From NCBI RefSeq assembly GCF_025772985.1, contig NZ_JAKMTB010000002.1, positions 211,720-275,719 on the forward strand: 64,000 bases of DNA. Reading direction: 5' to 3'. Made by a program: the position numbers and the translations under genes. The notes under the pieces are model-generated. The model made no database searches. It saw only the letters and a program-made list of their open reading frames with translations, and was not told the DNA's origin. This stretch comes from Campylobacter sp. CNRCH_2014_0184h (GTDB taxonomy: Bacteria; Campylobacterota; Campylobacteria; Campylobacterales; Campylobacteraceae). Shown piece by piece: positions 27,524-37,406 of the stretch (position 1 is the stretch's first letter; each line of letters begins with the position of its first letter).

Positions 27524-28342
27524 TCAACTTAAAAGCAGTTTTTGATAATTTTCTTTTGGAGATTTCGCATTGATTTTTGAAAGAAGCTTTGCCTTTGTTT
27601 TTAAAGGCAAATCAAGTTCATAAATATCTTGCTCACACAAGGTATTTTGGTGAAATTGCTTTTCTTTAGCACTTACGACTACACACCATTCACCACGCAA
27701 GTCCATTGTTTTTAATTTTTCTAAAGCTTCTAAGGCATTTGCTCTAAATTTGGCTTCAAATTTCTTTGTTGCTTCTTTTATGATAAAAATTTCTCTTAAA
27801 GGATCAATTTTACTAATTTCTTCTACTAAATTAAGTATTCTAGTAGGTGCTTCATAGACTATACTAGGATAAGGATTAAGCATTAAATTTTCAATATCTT
27901 TTTGTCTTTGAGGATTTTTATTAGCCAAAAAACCCATAAAAATAAATTCTTTTTTACAAAATGCACTTGAAACTAATGCAAGTAAAGCAGCATTTGACCC
28001 TGCCAAGACTTCATAATCAATATTATTTTTAATGGCATATTCAATTAAAAATTGCCCCGGATCGCTAATACCTGGCATACCCGCATCACTCAAATATGCA
28101 ATATCTTGTTTAAAAAAATCATCATCTATTTTTGCTAAAAAATCTTTTTCATTATGGGTATGTAAGGCTAGATATTTATCAGGTTTTATTTCTAAATTAA
28201 ATTTTTCATTAAGGAGATGAACTAAGGATTTGCAAACTCTCGTATCTTCGCATAAAAAGAGTTTGCATTTTTGTAAAATTTCTAAAGAATGAAAAGAAAT
28301 ATCGTTTAAATTTCCTATGGGCGTAGGAATAAAATATAACAT
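27524..28342 (-). CDS. rsmI: 16S rRNA (cytidine-1402 2'-O) methyltransferase
   Basis: RsmI methylates C1402 of 16S rRNA in the decoding centre. The 272-residue tetrapyrrole-methylase fold shows FIPTPIGNLNDISFHSLEIL at the N-terminus, CEDTRVCKSLV, the SAM loop SDAGMPGISDPGQFLI near 86-101, and VYEAPTRIL. The ATG shares its first base with the rpmE stop region, making it coupled to ribosomal protein L31. Confidence 0.95.
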   Translation of the reverse strand: MLYFIPTPIGNLNDISFHSLEILQKCKLFLCEDTRVCKSLVHLLNEKFNLEIKPDKYLALHTHNEKDFLAKIDDDFFKQDIAYLSDAGMPGISDPGQFLIEYAIKNNIDYEVLAGSNAALLALVSSAFCKKEFIFMGFLANKNPQRQKDIENLMLNPYPSIVYEAPTRILNLVEEISKIDPLREIFIIKEATKKFEAKFRANALEALEKLKTMDLRGEWCVVVSAKEKQFHQNTLCEQDIYELDLPLKTKAKLLSKINAKSPKENYQKLLLS

Positions 28343-28542
28343 TATTGCATTGCGTATTTTTTCTTAAATTTCTCTACACGACCCGCAGCATCTACGATTT
28401 TTTCACTACCCGTAAAAAATGGATGGCAGCTTGAGCAAATATCAACTTTAATTTCTGGTTTATTTGACTTAGTAGTAAAAGAATTTCCACAAGCACAATT
28501 AACTTTGCATTCTACATATTCTGGGTGAATTTCTTTTTTCAT
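28342..28542 (-). CDS. rpmE: 50S ribosomal protein L31, zinc-binding form
   Basis: This 66-residue L31 has zinc cysteines C16, C18, C36 and C39 (with an extra C12), so it is the C+ type that stores zinc. The [20 protein letters not shown] stretch is family-typical. It leads the rsmI-rlmB-like run. The AAAGGATAAACA ribosome site is strong. Confidence 0.97.
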   Translation of the reverse strand: MKKEIHPEYVECKVNCACGNSFTTKSNKPEIKVDICSSCHPFFTGSEKIVDAAGRVEKFKKKYAMQ

Positions 28543-28573
28543 TGTTTATCCTTTTTCAAAACATTAAGGCGTA

Positions 28574-28579
28574 ATTATA
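28574..28579 (-). promoter_or_regulatory. -10 box for rpmE
   Basis: The minus strand reads TATATAATTACG with a perfect TATAAT 32 bases before the rpmE ATG. Confidence 0.5.
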
Positions 28580-28619
28580 TAAATTTTTATATAAAAAATA
28601 GCTAAATTTAAGCATGTTT

Positions 28620-29282
28620 TTAAATTATGAATTTTGAAGCAACCCCTATTAAAGCTGTTTGCGCTTTAAGTATAAAACCAGCCTGTAATTTTGCTTTTTT
28701 TACATTCTCCTCTCTTTCTTTTTGCGAAAATCCACCTTCAGCTCCAATTAAAAATACATGTTTACTAGGTTCAAATCTCATCAAATCTTCACCTTCAAAG
28801 TCTATTAAAACAATATTTTCATAAGCTTGCTGAAATTTTTTAAAATCATCAAAGCTTTCAAGCTCCATTAAAGAGGCACGACCGCATTGCTGGGATGATT
28901 CTATAAGAATCTTTTCCATTCTTTTAAAATCTAATTTAAAATTCTTTTGTGAATAATCCATATACACAAAAGAAAGCTTAGCTACTCCAAGTTCATTTAA
29001 AAAAGGTAAGGTTTTTTCTATAATCTTTGGATCAATCACCGCTAAAGCTAGGTGTAAATGCGTTTTTAATTCTTGTTTTTCTTCTTTTTTATCAAGTAAA
29101 TTTAATACACATGAGCGTCTAGAAAACTCTATGCATTCATAAGTATAAGCAAAAAAATCTTTTAAATTTTTTAATATGATTTTATCGCCTACTTTAATTC
29201 TTCTAGCTTTTAAATGCAAGAAAGCTTCATTTTCTAACTCTAAATTTAAAGCACCGCTTTGTGGGTGATACAAAAATCGCAT
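28620..29282 (-). CDS. rsmE: 16S rRNA (uracil-1498 N3) methyltransferase
   Basis: RsmE methylates N3 of U1498 in 16S rRNA. The family starts with MRFLYHPQSG, so I place the start at 29282, where ATG overlaps the upstream stop as TAATG, rather than at a codon 57 bases further up. The resulting 220 residues include a PUA-like N-domain and the SPOUT core with ESSQQCGRASLMEL, HVFLIGAEGGFSQKERE and the knot end LKAQTALIGVASKFII. The last residues are slightly shorter than in E. coli. Confidence 0.93.
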   Translation of the reverse strand: MRFLYHPQSGALNLELENEAFLHLKARRIKVGDKIILKNLKDFFAYTYECIEFSRRSCVLNLLDKKEEKQELKTHLHLALAVIDPKIIEKTLPFLNELGVAKLSFVYMDYSQKNFKLDFKRMEKILIESSQQCGRASLMELESFDDFKKFQQAYENIVLIDFEGEDLMRFEPSKHVFLIGAEGGFSQKEREENVKKAKLQAGFILKAQTALIGVASKFII

Positions 29283-29695
29283 TAAAAATAAAACCTTTGA
29301 AGCAAATAAGGCACAAAAAGTAAGAATATACCTAAACACAAAATAAAAAAGCTTAAAAATCTAAATTTAGCATAACGTTTGAACAATCTTGCTTTTTTAA
29401 ATAAAACAAATTGATAAATAGCCAAGGCAAAGATAAAAATCCAACAAAACCACATAGAAAGCATGTATAAATTTAGCTCAAAATGCTTTAAAGCCCAAAG
29501 CAAACTTCCTGTAAAAAGTGTAATTGCTAAAAATAAATAATAAATTGGCAAAAATAGGCGAATTCTTTTTATAAAAATAAACTCTTGCGAAAAACTACTT
29601 TGAGTTAAATACAAATAAAACAACATTAAAAAGCCATTTGCGTATAAACTATATACATGCAATGCTAAAAAAAACTCATAACTTTGATCCATCAC
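29282..29695 (-). CDS. four-helix membrane protein of unknown function
   Basis: This 137-residue protein has four hydrophobic segments (about 10-28, 44-65, 75-98, 112-133) joined by basic loops. Helix 1 has a His in ALHVYSLYANG and helix 2 has the aromatic LPIYYLFLAITLFTGSLLW; such patterns occur in small redox membrane proteins, but no cofactor motif is clear. It is coupled to rsmE by TAATG and overlaps the lipoprotein gene by four bases. Confidence 0.75.
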   Translation of the reverse strand: MMDQSYEFFLALHVYSLYANGFLMLFYLYLTQSSFSQEFIFIKRIRLFLPIYYLFLAITLFTGSLLWALKHFELNLYMLSMWFCWIFIFALAIYQFVLFKKARLFKRYAKFRFLSFFILCLGIFLLFVPYLLQRFYF

Positions 29696-29892
29696 TGTCC
29701 TTGTGTGTTATTTTCATCTTTGATATCATCATCTACAGGTATAGGAAGCGTATCATCATCTATAATCACATTAGAATCACTTTGCTCAATTTGAACTTGC
29801 TCAGTCTGCACCTCTTTTTTTACGTTTGTATCTTCTTGACTTGAGCAAGCAATAAAAAACAATAATAATACAATCAATAAAATCTTTTTCAT
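29692..29892 (-). CDS. small acidic lipoprotein
   Basis: The 66-residue product has a lipoprotein signal (FFIAC, lipid-accepting C16). About 50 mature residues follow, mostly Asp, Glu, Gln, Asn and Val, with no structured core. It is probably anchored in a membrane through the lipid; the role is unknown. The start follows the queD stop without a gap, and a CTCC/GGAG ribosome site lies inside the end of queD. Confidence 0.75.
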   Translation of the reverse strand: MKKILLIVLLLFFIACSSQEDTNVKKEVQTEQVQIEQSDSNVIIDDDTLPIPVDDDIKDENNTQGQ

Positions 29893-30476
29893 TACACCTC
29901 CTTTTGATTAATAAAAACAAAATTTGCATCTTGAAGTTTTTTAAAAAAATCTTTATCTTTCCATTCATCGCTTATAGCTTGTGAAAATTCAATATCTGCC
30001 AAATTTATCTTTGGTAAAAACTCACTATAAGCATCTTCTCTAAAACCTTGTGCATAGCCTGTTCTTGTTTCATGCACAATAATACTTTTTAAACTAACAC
30101 CTTGCTCGCCATTGACCATCTTAGTCTTTAAAAGCAAAGTATCTATCAGTACAAAAAATATGCGTACAAAATTTTCTGCACTTACATTCACAGGTAAACT
30201 TACCCATCTTTGTGAGTGTTTTTTCATATCTTCTAAATAAACTTTATCATCATCTTTAAAAAGCGTAATAGCATGGTCAAAACTATCAATAATTTGTTTT
30301 ATTTCATCTTTTAACAAACCAAAATCATATACCATTCCCGCATTATCAAGGTATTTACTCTCAAGTAAAATTTCTACCTTATAAGAGTGGCCATGTATGC
30401 TTGTTTTACATCGCTTGGAGCTACAAAATCTAACAATATGAGCATTTTCAAATTCAAATATTTTTCTAATAATCAT
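29892..30476 (-). CDS. queD: 6-carboxy-5,6,7,8-tetrahydropterin synthase
   Basis: QueD turns dihydroneopterin triphosphate into carboxytetrahydropterin for queuosine. The 194-residue protein shows the first zinc histidine in FENAHIVRF (H13), the [14 protein letters not shown] motif carrying the other two zinc histidines (H28, H30), and a DHAITLF segment. It is longer than the 120-residue E. coli enzyme, with extra loops. It overlaps queE by four bases. Confidence 0.92.
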   Translation of the reverse strand: MIIRKIFEFENAHIVRFCSSKRCKTSIHGHSYKVEILLESKYLDNAGMVYDFGLLKDEIKQIIDSFDHAITLFKDDDKVYLEDMKKHSQRWVSLPVNVSAENFVRIFFVLIDTLLLKTKMVNGEQGVSLKSIIVHETRTGYAQGFREDAYSEFLPKINLADIEFSQAISDEWKDKDFFKKLQDANFVFINQKEV

Positions 30477-31222
30477 ACGCCTTCTTTATCTCCCCAAATT
30501 CTAATATGCAATCTATCGGAGTAATTATATCCATTTTTTATACAAAATTCAGCAACACTTAAGGCGTTTTTGGAAATTTCTTCTTCATTTGACCCCATAG
30601 GCATACAAAAAACATCATTTTTACAAACTTGTAAAATTTCATTAATTTCGCCTAAGGCTTTATTTTCTTGTAAAAAATCCTTATCCAAAACAAATTTATA
30701 AAAACTATCTTTAGCATAACATTTAAAAGCTTTCAAAGCTTTTTCATTAATCCTTTTTTCTTTTTTAACCCCACTATTACTAAGCTTTACACCCAAAGCA
30801 AAATAACATTTTTTATACAAAGGATATTTTTCAAAATCAATTTCAATACTTGCATTGGTTTCAAAATGCACTTTAAAATCATTTTCTAAAAGCAAATTAA
30901 TAAAACACAAAAAATCTTTATTTTGATAATTTAATAAAGGCTCACCACCTGTAATAACAACCATAGCTTTGTGTGAATTTGCGAGTTTTACAACCTCATC
31001 AAAAAGTTCTTTTGCTTTATATGATTGATAACAAGCTTTAAATTCTTGAGTAAAAACCGCTCTAATGGTATCACACCCTAAAAGTATTTTAGAGTTTTGT
31101 TCTTTTTTCACCCCAAAGCCAATACAATTAAAATTGCACCCGGCAAATCTAACAAAAACAGCCAAATTTCCGCTATATTTTCCCTCACCTTGCAAGCTTA
31201 AAAAAGTTTCAACAACTTCCAT
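30473..31222 (-). CDS. queE: 7-carboxy-7-deazaguanine synthase, radical SAM, with unusual cysteine spacing
   Basis: QueE contracts the pterin ring to 7-carboxy-7-deazaguanine. The 249-residue protein has the family opening [25 protein letters not shown] and the GGEPLL SAM motif. The cluster cysteines are not in a CX3CX2C row. C29 and C33 are spaced CX3C, and the next is C50 in LLGCDT, so the third ligand is 16 residues away. QueE proteins are known to vary here, but the set C29/C33/C50 deserves checking. It is coupled to queD and moaA. Confidence 0.92.
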   Translation of the reverse strand: MEVVETFLSLQGEGKYSGNLAVFVRFAGCNFNCIGFGVKKEQNSKILLGCDTIRAVFTQEFKACYQSYKAKELFDEVVKLANSHKAMVVITGGEPLLNYQNKDFLCFINLLLENDFKVHFETNASIEIDFEKYPLYKKCYFALGVKLSNSGVKKEKRINEKALKAFKCYAKDSFYKFVLDKDFLQENKALGEINEILQVCKNDVFCMPMGSNEEEISKNALSVAEFCIKNGYNYSDRLHIRIWGDKEGV

Positions 31223-32190
31223 TATCCACCTGTTTGATAAAAGGCTCTTGTAGAACTTTGATTGGCTTCATTTTCTGCCCATCTATTTTTTTCTGATTTA
31301 TTTTTTATCACGGTTTTTAAAACCTCACAAGCACCTGCTATGTCTTTATTACGTATAGCCTTTTTAATGCTTAAAGCTTCATCATAATATAAACAAGGTA
31401 TTAAAAGCCCTTCAGCTGAAAGTCTTATACGGTTACAACTATCACAAAAATCATGGCTATGTGGATCAATAATGCCAAACTCATACCCATCTTCAAGCTC
31501 ATAAATAGTCGCAGGCGCGTTAGGGGTTTTTTGTCCTTCTTTAAAAGAATATTTTTGAGCAATAATATTTAAAATTTCTGCTGATTTTAAGCCTTTTAAA
31601 TCCCCATAAGCATGATAATTTTCCATAAATTCTATAAAGCGAATTTGGCTTTTGCGTGCTTTGGCAAATTCTAAAAGATCGATAAATTCACTATCATTAA
31701 TCCCTTTAAGAGCTACGGTGTTAAATTTAATATTAAAGCCTAATTCTAAAGCCTCATTAATACCATTTAATACATCTTTAAGTATATTTTTTTGGGCTAA
31801 CTTAAAAGCCACTTCTTCTTTTAAGGTATCTAAAGAGATATTAATTCTTTTTAAACCTGCCTGTCTTAAATCTTTTGCTTGTTGTTTTAACAAAGAAGCA
31901 TTAGTAGTAAGTGCTAAGTCTATATCCTGCTTATACTCACTAATCATAGCAATAAATTTATGCAAATCTTTTCTTACTAAAGGCTCACCGCCTGTAATAC
32001 GAATTTTCTTAACCCCTTCATCAATGCAAACTTTAACAAACATAAAAAGTTCTTCAAATGATAAAAGATTTTCCTTAGCACTCCATTCAAATGGAGTTTT
32101 TGGCATACAATAAAGGCAACGAAAATTACATCTTTGTGTTACTGAAATTCTTAAATAATCTATCACTCTTCCATAACTATCTACCAACAT
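31222..32190 (-). CDS. moaA: GTP 3',8-cyclase MoaA
   Basis: MoaA starts molybdenum cofactor synthesis from GTP. I use the ATG at 32190 rather than the TTG one codon before it. The resulting 322 residues have the radical-SAM cluster [10 protein letters not shown] near the N-terminus, [12 protein letters not shown], and the second cluster [18 protein letters not shown]. The C-terminal end finishes in two glycines (QTGG), as required for function in MoaA. It abuts queE. Confidence 0.95.
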   Translation of the reverse strand: MLVDSYGRVIDYLRISVTQRCNFRCLYCMPKTPFEWSAKENLLSFEELFMFVKVCIDEGVKKIRITGGEPLVRKDLHKFIAMISEYKQDIDLALTTNASLLKQQAKDLRQAGLKRINISLDTLKEEVAFKLAQKNILKDVLNGINEALELGFNIKFNTVALKGINDSEFIDLLEFAKARKSQIRFIEFMENYHAYGDLKGLKSAEILNIIAQKYSFKEGQKTPNAPATIYELEDGYEFGIIDPHSHDFCDSCNRIRLSAEGLLIPCLYYDEALSIKKAIRNKDIAGACEVLKTVIKNKSEKNRWAENEANQSSTRAFYQTGG

Positions 32191-32199
32191 CAAAGGCCT

Positions 32200-32721
32200 T
32201 TATAATAATTTATTAAATTTCAAAATAAGCTCAACTCTACCCATACCTATACGCAAATCTTTGGCAATTTGCTCAATGGATTTTTTTTGATTAAAAAGCT
32301 CTATTACCTTTTGTTCTTCATTATCATAGCTTGGGCTTAATTTTGTAATACTTTGGGTTTTTTGTTCTAAATTTAATAAACGATTTTTTTGCTCACTTTG
32401 AAATTCTTCAATCACCTCTTCTACTTCTTTTAAAGCACTTAAAATAGGAAGGATATTTTGATTAATTTTTTGTTCCAATACCTGCAAAAGTTCTTCTTTT
32501 AGCTCTTCTTTAATGGCTTCAGTATCTATTTCTTCTTTTTCTTGTTCTTGTTCATCTAAACTTTCTTTTTTTAAATAATGATATTGCTTGTTTAAATCTT
32601 CTATCATCTTACCAAGCTCGTTAATCTTAGCAATACTTTCTTTTTCTTTTATCATCATATAAGCAAACATAGCAAAAATTAATAAAGCTACCACAAGCCA
32701 CAATAATAAATCACTACCCAT
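32200..32721 (-). CDS. membrane-anchored coiled-coil protein with C-terminal HTH-like motif (DUF6115-like)
   Basis: The 173-residue protein has an N-terminal membrane helix (5-23) facing a cytoplasmic coiled coil rich in Glu, Lys and Gln (25-130). The C-terminal segment VIELFNQKKSIEQIAKDLRIGMGRVELILKFNKLL reads as a helix-turn-helix of the DUF6115 type. This layout is found in small flagellated-bacterium proteins of unclear role. It overlaps the next upstream gene by eight bases. Confidence 0.65.
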   Translation of the reverse strand: MGSDLLLWLVVALLIFAMFAYMMIKEKESIAKINELGKMIEDLNKQYHYLKKESLDEQEQEKEEIDTEAIKEELKEELLQVLEQKINQNILPILSALKEVEEVIEEFQSEQKNRLLNLEQKTQSITKLSPSYDNEEQKVIELFNQKKSIEQIAKDLRIGMGRVELILKFNKLL

Positions 32722-33217
32722 TTTCTTGCTCCTTTAAAATCTTAATCATCGCTCTTTGCATATTTGCCACAAAATTATCATATACAAGCTCATCTTCTGC
32801 TTTTATTTGTGTGATTTTTGCCTCATTTTCATTTAAAGCTTTAAAAAAAATACTAATTTTTTGACCATTTAACTCAAATCTTGCATAATATTCCTCATCT
32901 TGAGTCAAACACTTTTCTTTAAATTGAATGTGTGCAAAATTTACACCTACCACAAAAGCTTTATATTTTAAATCTGTAAATAATTTTGTTTTATTGATAT
33001 CATTTTTTATCAAATACAATTCTTGTTTTAAATCCATAAGCAAATCAAAAATCAACTGCTCACCTTCGCTAAATTCCACTCTTGAGGCAAGCTTTTTCCA
33101 TTTACTTAAATTGACATAATTATTACTTGAAAGATATTCTTGTAAAAACTCTTCATATCTTTCTTTGCTCTCTTCAAACTCAAGCTCTAACGAGCTTTTA
33201 AAAAATTTTATCTCCAT
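32714..33217 (-). CDS. cytoplasmic protein of unknown function
   Basis: The 167-residue protein has no signal peptide or membrane helix. The first half is alpha-helical and acidic; the second half (about 95-165) shows beta-strand alternation (KAFVVGVNFAHIQFKEK, YYARFELNGQKISIFFKAL) that could be a PilZ-like barrel, but the RxxxR and DxSxxG motifs of PilZ are absent. I do not recognise it. It overlaps both neighbours (mqnP end and the coiled-coil gene). Confidence 0.65.
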   Translation of the reverse strand: MEIKFFKSSLELEFEESKERYEEFLQEYLSSNNYVNLSKWKKLASRVEFSEGEQLIFDLLMDLKQELYLIKNDINKTKLFTDLKYKAFVVGVNFAHIQFKEKCLTQDEEYYARFELNGQKISIFFKALNENEAKITQIKAEDELVYDNFVANMQRAMIKILKEQENG

Positions 33218-34083
33218 AAAAGATCAACCCAAATAAATATAAAAAACACTATACTTAAATATCCATTTAAAGTAAAAAATGCTTTATCAATTTTTGCAAA
33301 ATTCTTTCTAACTATGCGGTGCTCAAAAAATAAAATAATCGCACTAATTATCACGCCTAAAAAGGCAATATTTCCCGTTGGAGCCACCCAAACAAATAAA
33401 AGCCAAAAAAGTACTGCTAAAACATGACAAAACGCTGAGATAAATAAGGTTGCTTCGAGTCCAAATTTAGCAGGTATAGAGTGCAAGCCTGTTTTTTTAT
33501 CATATTCCATATCTTGCAAAGCATAAAGCAAATCAAAACCAGCTGTCCAAAAAGTAACACCCAAACACAAAATCACACTATAAATTTCAATACTTCCCAA
33601 AACTACAATGCTACCTGCAATAGGAGCAAGCCCTAAGCAAAATCCTAATACTAAATGTGCTAGGGATGAAAATCTTTTAAAAGCTGAATAAATAGCTAAA
33701 ATAAATAATACCGGCAAAGAAAGAGCAAAAGCTAGTTTGTTAATAAAATAACTTGCCAAAACAAAAACAATAGCATTTAAAATAATAAAAAGTAAAATAC
33801 TAGTTTTACCTATACGCCCATCGATATTAGGTCTATTTGCACACCTTGGATTATTTTTATCAATATCCTCATCCATCAAACGATTAATCGCCATTGCAAA
33901 ATTTCTTGCACTCACTGCACAAATAACACCCAAAAATAAAGCCTTAAAGCCAAACCAAGTGCTATCATTTAAAATAACAGAAGCCACAATCATTGAAGTG
34001 AATAAAAAAGGTAAAGCAAAAATAGAATGCTTAAAAACTATCAAGTCTAAAATATCTTTCAATTTTTCTTTTAATATAGGCAT
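33208..34083 (-). CDS. mqnP: UbiA-family prenyltransferase of the futalosine menaquinone pathway
   Basis: This 291-residue membrane protein has about eight to nine helices. The prenyl-diphosphate motif NRLMDEDIDKNNPRCANRP lies near 66-84, and the second Asp motif DLLYALQDMEYDKKTG near 184-199. Epsilonproteobacteria make menaquinone by the futalosine route, where this enzyme (MqnP) prenylates 1,4-dihydroxy-6-naphthoate. The symbol rests on that context. The ATG lies 70 bases from miaA on the other strand. Confidence 0.85.
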   Translation of the reverse strand: MPILKEKLKDILDLIVFKHSIFALPFLFTSMIVASVILNDSTWFGFKALFLGVICAVSARNFAMAINRLMDEDIDKNNPRCANRPNIDGRIGKTSILLFIILNAIVFVLASYFINKLAFALSLPVLFILAIYSAFKRFSSLAHLVLGFCLGLAPIAGSIVVLGSIEIYSVILCLGVTFWTAGFDLLYALQDMEYDKKTGLHSIPAKFGLEATLFISAFCHVLAVLFWLLFVWVAPTGNIAFLGVIISAIILFFEHRIVRKNFAKIDKAFFTLNGYLSIVFFIFIWVDLLWR

Positions 34084-34152
34084 TTTTTCTCTTTATAATA
34101 TATTTTTGTTATGATTTTACTAAAATAATTTTAAATTTAGGATATTTTTACG

Positions 34153-35028
34153 ATGTTTTTTGAATTTGCACTCATTGGAACTACCGCAAGTGGCAAAACA
34201 GAACTTGCTAATAAACTAGCTTATGAATTTAACGCAAGTATTTTAAGCCTTGATAGTCTTTGCGTGTATAAACAAATCAACATCGCTTCAGCCAAAACAG
34301 AGCAAAAAACCTTAGACGAGCTTGATTATTTTGGCATAAATTTATTAAATGTCAATGAGCATTTTAACATCGCTTTGTTTTTTGAAGAATACAAAAAAGC
34401 AAAAGCTTTTGCCCAAAAAAATAATCAAATGCTTATTATCACAGGTGGAACTAGCTTTTATTTAAAAGCTTTAATGGATGGCTTGAGTGAAAATTTTAAA
34501 GAAAGTCAAAGCGCACTAAGTAACGATGAAATTTATCATTTAATGACAAAAATTGATCCACAAGCAAAAATAGAAAAAAACGATACTTATCGTTTGAAAA
34601 AATGGCTTGGAATTTATGAGCAAACTAATAAAACTCCAAGTGAAGTTTTAAAAGAAACCAAACAAGAAGCTTTGATTAAAAAACTTGATATTTTTGAAAT
34701 TTCTTGGCAAAAAGATCTTTTAGAAAAACGCATTATTAAGCGCACTAAAAATATGCTAAATGAGGGTTTAGTAGATGAGGCTAAAATGCTATTTGATAAT
34801 TATGATCATAATTTAAAAGCACTAAATTCCATAGGTTTAAAAGAATGCAAAGAGTTTTTAGATAAAAAAATAAATTTAAATGAGCTTGAAGAGCTCATCG
34901 TCATTCACACAAGACAACTTGCTAAAAGACAAAGAACTTTTAATAAAAAATTCAATAAAGAAATTTTAGATTTTCAAAACGCTTATGAAAATTTAAAAGC
35001 TTATATTTTAAAAAAATATCAAGGCTGA
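34153..35028 (+). CDS. miaA: tRNA dimethylallyltransferase
   Basis: MiaA adds the dimethylallyl group to A37 of tRNAs reading UNN codons. The 291-residue enzyme has the P-loop [15 protein letters not shown] at 8-22, [18 protein letters not shown] (the DSxQxY-like motif), [16 protein letters not shown], and the C-terminal [12 protein letters not shown]. It is one of few plus-strand genes here and reads into the end of pflA with a ten-base convergent overlap. Confidence 0.95.
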   Translation: MFFEFALIGTTASGKTELANKLAYEFNASILSLDSLCVYKQINIASAKTEQKTLDELDYFGINLLNVNEHFNIALFFEEYKKAKAFAQKNNQMLIITGGTSFYLKALMDGLSENFKESQSALSNDEIYHLMTKIDPQAKIEKNDTYRLKKWLGIYEQTNKTPSEVLKETKQEALIKKLDIFEISWQKDLLEKRIIKRTKNMLNEGLVDEAKMLFDNYDHNLKALNSIGLKECKEFLDKKINLNELEELIVIHTRQLAKRQRTFNKKFNKEILDFQNAYENLKAYILKKYQG

Positions 35029-37382
35029 GTATTTAAGACATTTAATTTATCTTTACATAAATTTTGCCAATTGCTTGTTGCATTAATATCTATACAATTT
35101 TGCAAACTTTGCTTTTGATTTTGTACATCTTTTAAATCTTCATAAATATTACTTTGCATATAAAAAGCTCTTGCGCGCTCATCATCTTTTAAAGGATTAG
35201 CAAGTAAGTCTTTAAACAAAGTTAAGGCTTGTTGGGCTTGATTGTTTTGTTTTAAGGCTTTGATATAGATAAATTCTAAATCAGGACTAAAAAGATTCAC
35301 CCCTTTTAAATTTTGATAGTCAATAGCCTTTGGAGCATAAGTTAAAATGCTGGTTAGAAAATTATTTTTTTCACAATAACGCAAAAACTCATAATATAAT
35401 TCCACCATACGATAATTCATAGGAAATTGCTCTAATTTTTGCAAAGTTCTTATCATAGCATTATAATCTTGCAATCTAAGCTCAGCAAAAAATTTAATAT
35501 AATTTGCTTCAAATTTTTCATTATCACTAATAATCGTTCTTGTGTTTAAAATATCATTAATTGTTTTTATAACAAAGCTATAACGCTTATCTTTAAGAGC
35601 TAAATCAGCACTTTGAAGCTTATAAAAAATAATATCATCATTTTCATTTTCCACTATGTATTTTTTAGCTTCTTCTATGCGCGTTGTGCGTTTAAAACAT
35701 TCAAGCATTTGCTTTTTATTTTGTATTTTGCCTCCTATATTATAAGCTTTAAAATCATCATATATTTTAATAGCAGCCAAACACTCATCATTTTTTAATC
35801 TTTGCTCTAAAACCAAAATAGCAGCTTGTTCTAAAAGATTTTTTACTTCTTTATTGGAGTATTTTTCAATGTCTTTTTGATAACTTATAACCTTTTCATA
35901 ATTTTTTTCTTGAAAATATAATTTGACATTATCAAACAGCGCCTTACTAGAAATTTCTCCAGCGTATTTTTTCATAATTTCTTCATATTTTTGATGCAAA
36001 AAACTTGCATTAGCATCTTTTAAATATAAAAAGTTTTTATCTTGTGCTTCTTTAATTAAACTCACATATTCACCCAAAGGAAAATCTTCTGCATAAAGAT
36101 CTAAATATTTTTGAGCTTTAATATGCTCATTTGCATTTAATAAAGACAAGGCAAGATCTTTTAATACTCTTTCATATTCTTTATCTACCTTGGTTAAATG
36201 CGTAAAAATATACTCATAAATTTTAGAACTTAAACCATAAACCCTATTATTAGCAAAAGCTTTTGCTAATAATAAAGAATTTTCTAAATCGCTCATGAAA
36301 AATTCAGGGTTTGATTCTAAAATTTTATTTGCTAATTCTTTGGCTTCTTTTATATTTTTTGCCTCTAGATGATTTTTTGATAAAAATAAAGCAGCTCTAC
36401 TGGCTAAATCTGCATTTGGGGTAGAATAATATACATCTTGATAAATATTATTTGCGGTATTTTTTTTACCCAAATGATACAAATAATCTGCATAATCAAG
36501 TAAAGCCATTATAGTATATTTATCACCTTTGTGTTCAGTATTTAAAGTATCTATAATATATTCAACATTAGATCTTTGCGATAAACCCATATAAACTCTC
36601 ATCATAATATACATCACTTCTGTATAATCTTTATCGTTAATATAAGTTCTTACCCATCTTTTAGCATCATCTAACATTTGCTCTAAAATTACTTGGTCTT
36701 TATCAAGTTCATAGGTGTATAGTTTATTTTGAGCTCTTAATTTATAAAGCTCAAATTCATTCATAAATACACTACCCTGATAACGCTTAATAGCGCTAGT
36801 TGCATCCCTTAAAACCTGATCATATTTTTTTGCTTCATATTCTTGTTTTATACTAAAATAAGCGTTAAAATCTGCACTTTTTGAAGTTTCCATAGGATTA
36901 GAATTTAAATCTAATGCTCCAATATAAGGCATTAATGCATCATCAAAATAAATATCAAAATCAAGCCCATCGCTAGGTTTATAATACCTTAAATCTTTGG
37001 TAAAAATAAATACAAAATGCTTAGAAGCATCTTCACTTTGACTTTGAATTTCTTTAGCATTAAAAATATCTTGAGAATAATTAAACATCTTAGCTAAAAT
37101 TTTAGGATAGATTTTGATTGTCAAAAAAGTTTGGTGCTTTTCAAAATAAATCGTAAAATCATCAAATTCTTTATTTTGAAACTGCATATTGCTAACACCT
37201 AAAACATTGCACTCAAAATGGGTTTTTTCAAATTCAAAAACACTTTTGCAAGTAAAATCCTTATCATCTTTTAAATGCAAAAGCGTAAAAGGGCGTTTAT
37301 GCTCTTCTCCTTTATTAACAATAATTTCAAAAGAAAATGTATAAGTTATACTTAATAAAAATAAAAATAAAACCCTTATCAT
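35019..37382 (-). CDS. pflA: paralysed-flagellum protein PflA
   Basis: The 787-residue secreted protein has a short signal peptide (1-17, ending TFSF). An N-terminal beta domain is followed from about residue 170 by a long run of TPR-like helical pairs. In C. jejuni PflA is part of the periplasmic disk scaffold that widens the flagellar motor; without it flagella form but do not rotate. Its place directly behind nuoN matches C. jejuni. The 24-base gap without a terminator suggests at least some co-transcription with the nuo operon. Confidence 0.88.
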   Translation of the reverse strand: MIRVLFLFLLSITYTFSFEIIVNKGEEHKRPFTLLHLKDDKDFTCKSVFEFEKTHFECNVLGVSNMQFQNKEFDDFTIYFEKHQTFLTIKIYPKILAKMFNYSQDIFNAKEIQSQSEDASKHFVFIFTKDLRYYKPSDGLDFDIYFDDALMPYIGALDLNSNPMETSKSADFNAYFSIKQEYEAKKYDQVLRDATSAIKRYQGSVFMNEFELYKLRAQNKLYTYELDKDQVILEQMLDDAKRWVRTYINDKDYTEVMYIMMRVYMGLSQRSNVEYIIDTLNTEHKGDKYTIMALLDYADYLYHLGKKNTANNIYQDVYYSTPNADLASRAALFLSKNHLEAKNIKEAKELANKILESNPEFFMSDLENSLLLAKAFANNRVYGLSSKIYEYIFTHLTKVDKEYERVLKDLALSLLNANEHIKAQKYLDLYAEDFPLGEYVSLIKEAQDKNFLYLKDANASFLHQKYEEIMKKYAGEISSKALFDNVKLYFQEKNYEKVISYQKDIEKYSNKEVKNLLEQAAILVLEQRLKNDECLAAIKIYDDFKAYNIGGKIQNKKQMLECFKRTTRIEEAKKYIVENENDDIIFYKLQSADLALKDKRYSFVIKTINDILNTRTIISDNEKFEANYIKFFAELRLQDYNAMIRTLQKLEQFPMNYRMVELYYEFLRYCEKNNFLTSILTYAPKAIDYQNLKGVNLFSPDLEFIYIKALKQNNQAQQALTLFKDLLANPLKDDERARAFYMQSNIYEDLKDVQNQKQSLQNCIDINATSNWQNLCKDKLNVLNTQP

Positions 37383-37406
37383 AAGCGTGATTATAGCAAT
37401 ATTATT

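Noticed and set aside
31652..32113. 153-codon plus-strand frame inside moaA
   Set aside because: It is antisense to clearly conserved MoaA sequence; low-complexity hydrophobic product.
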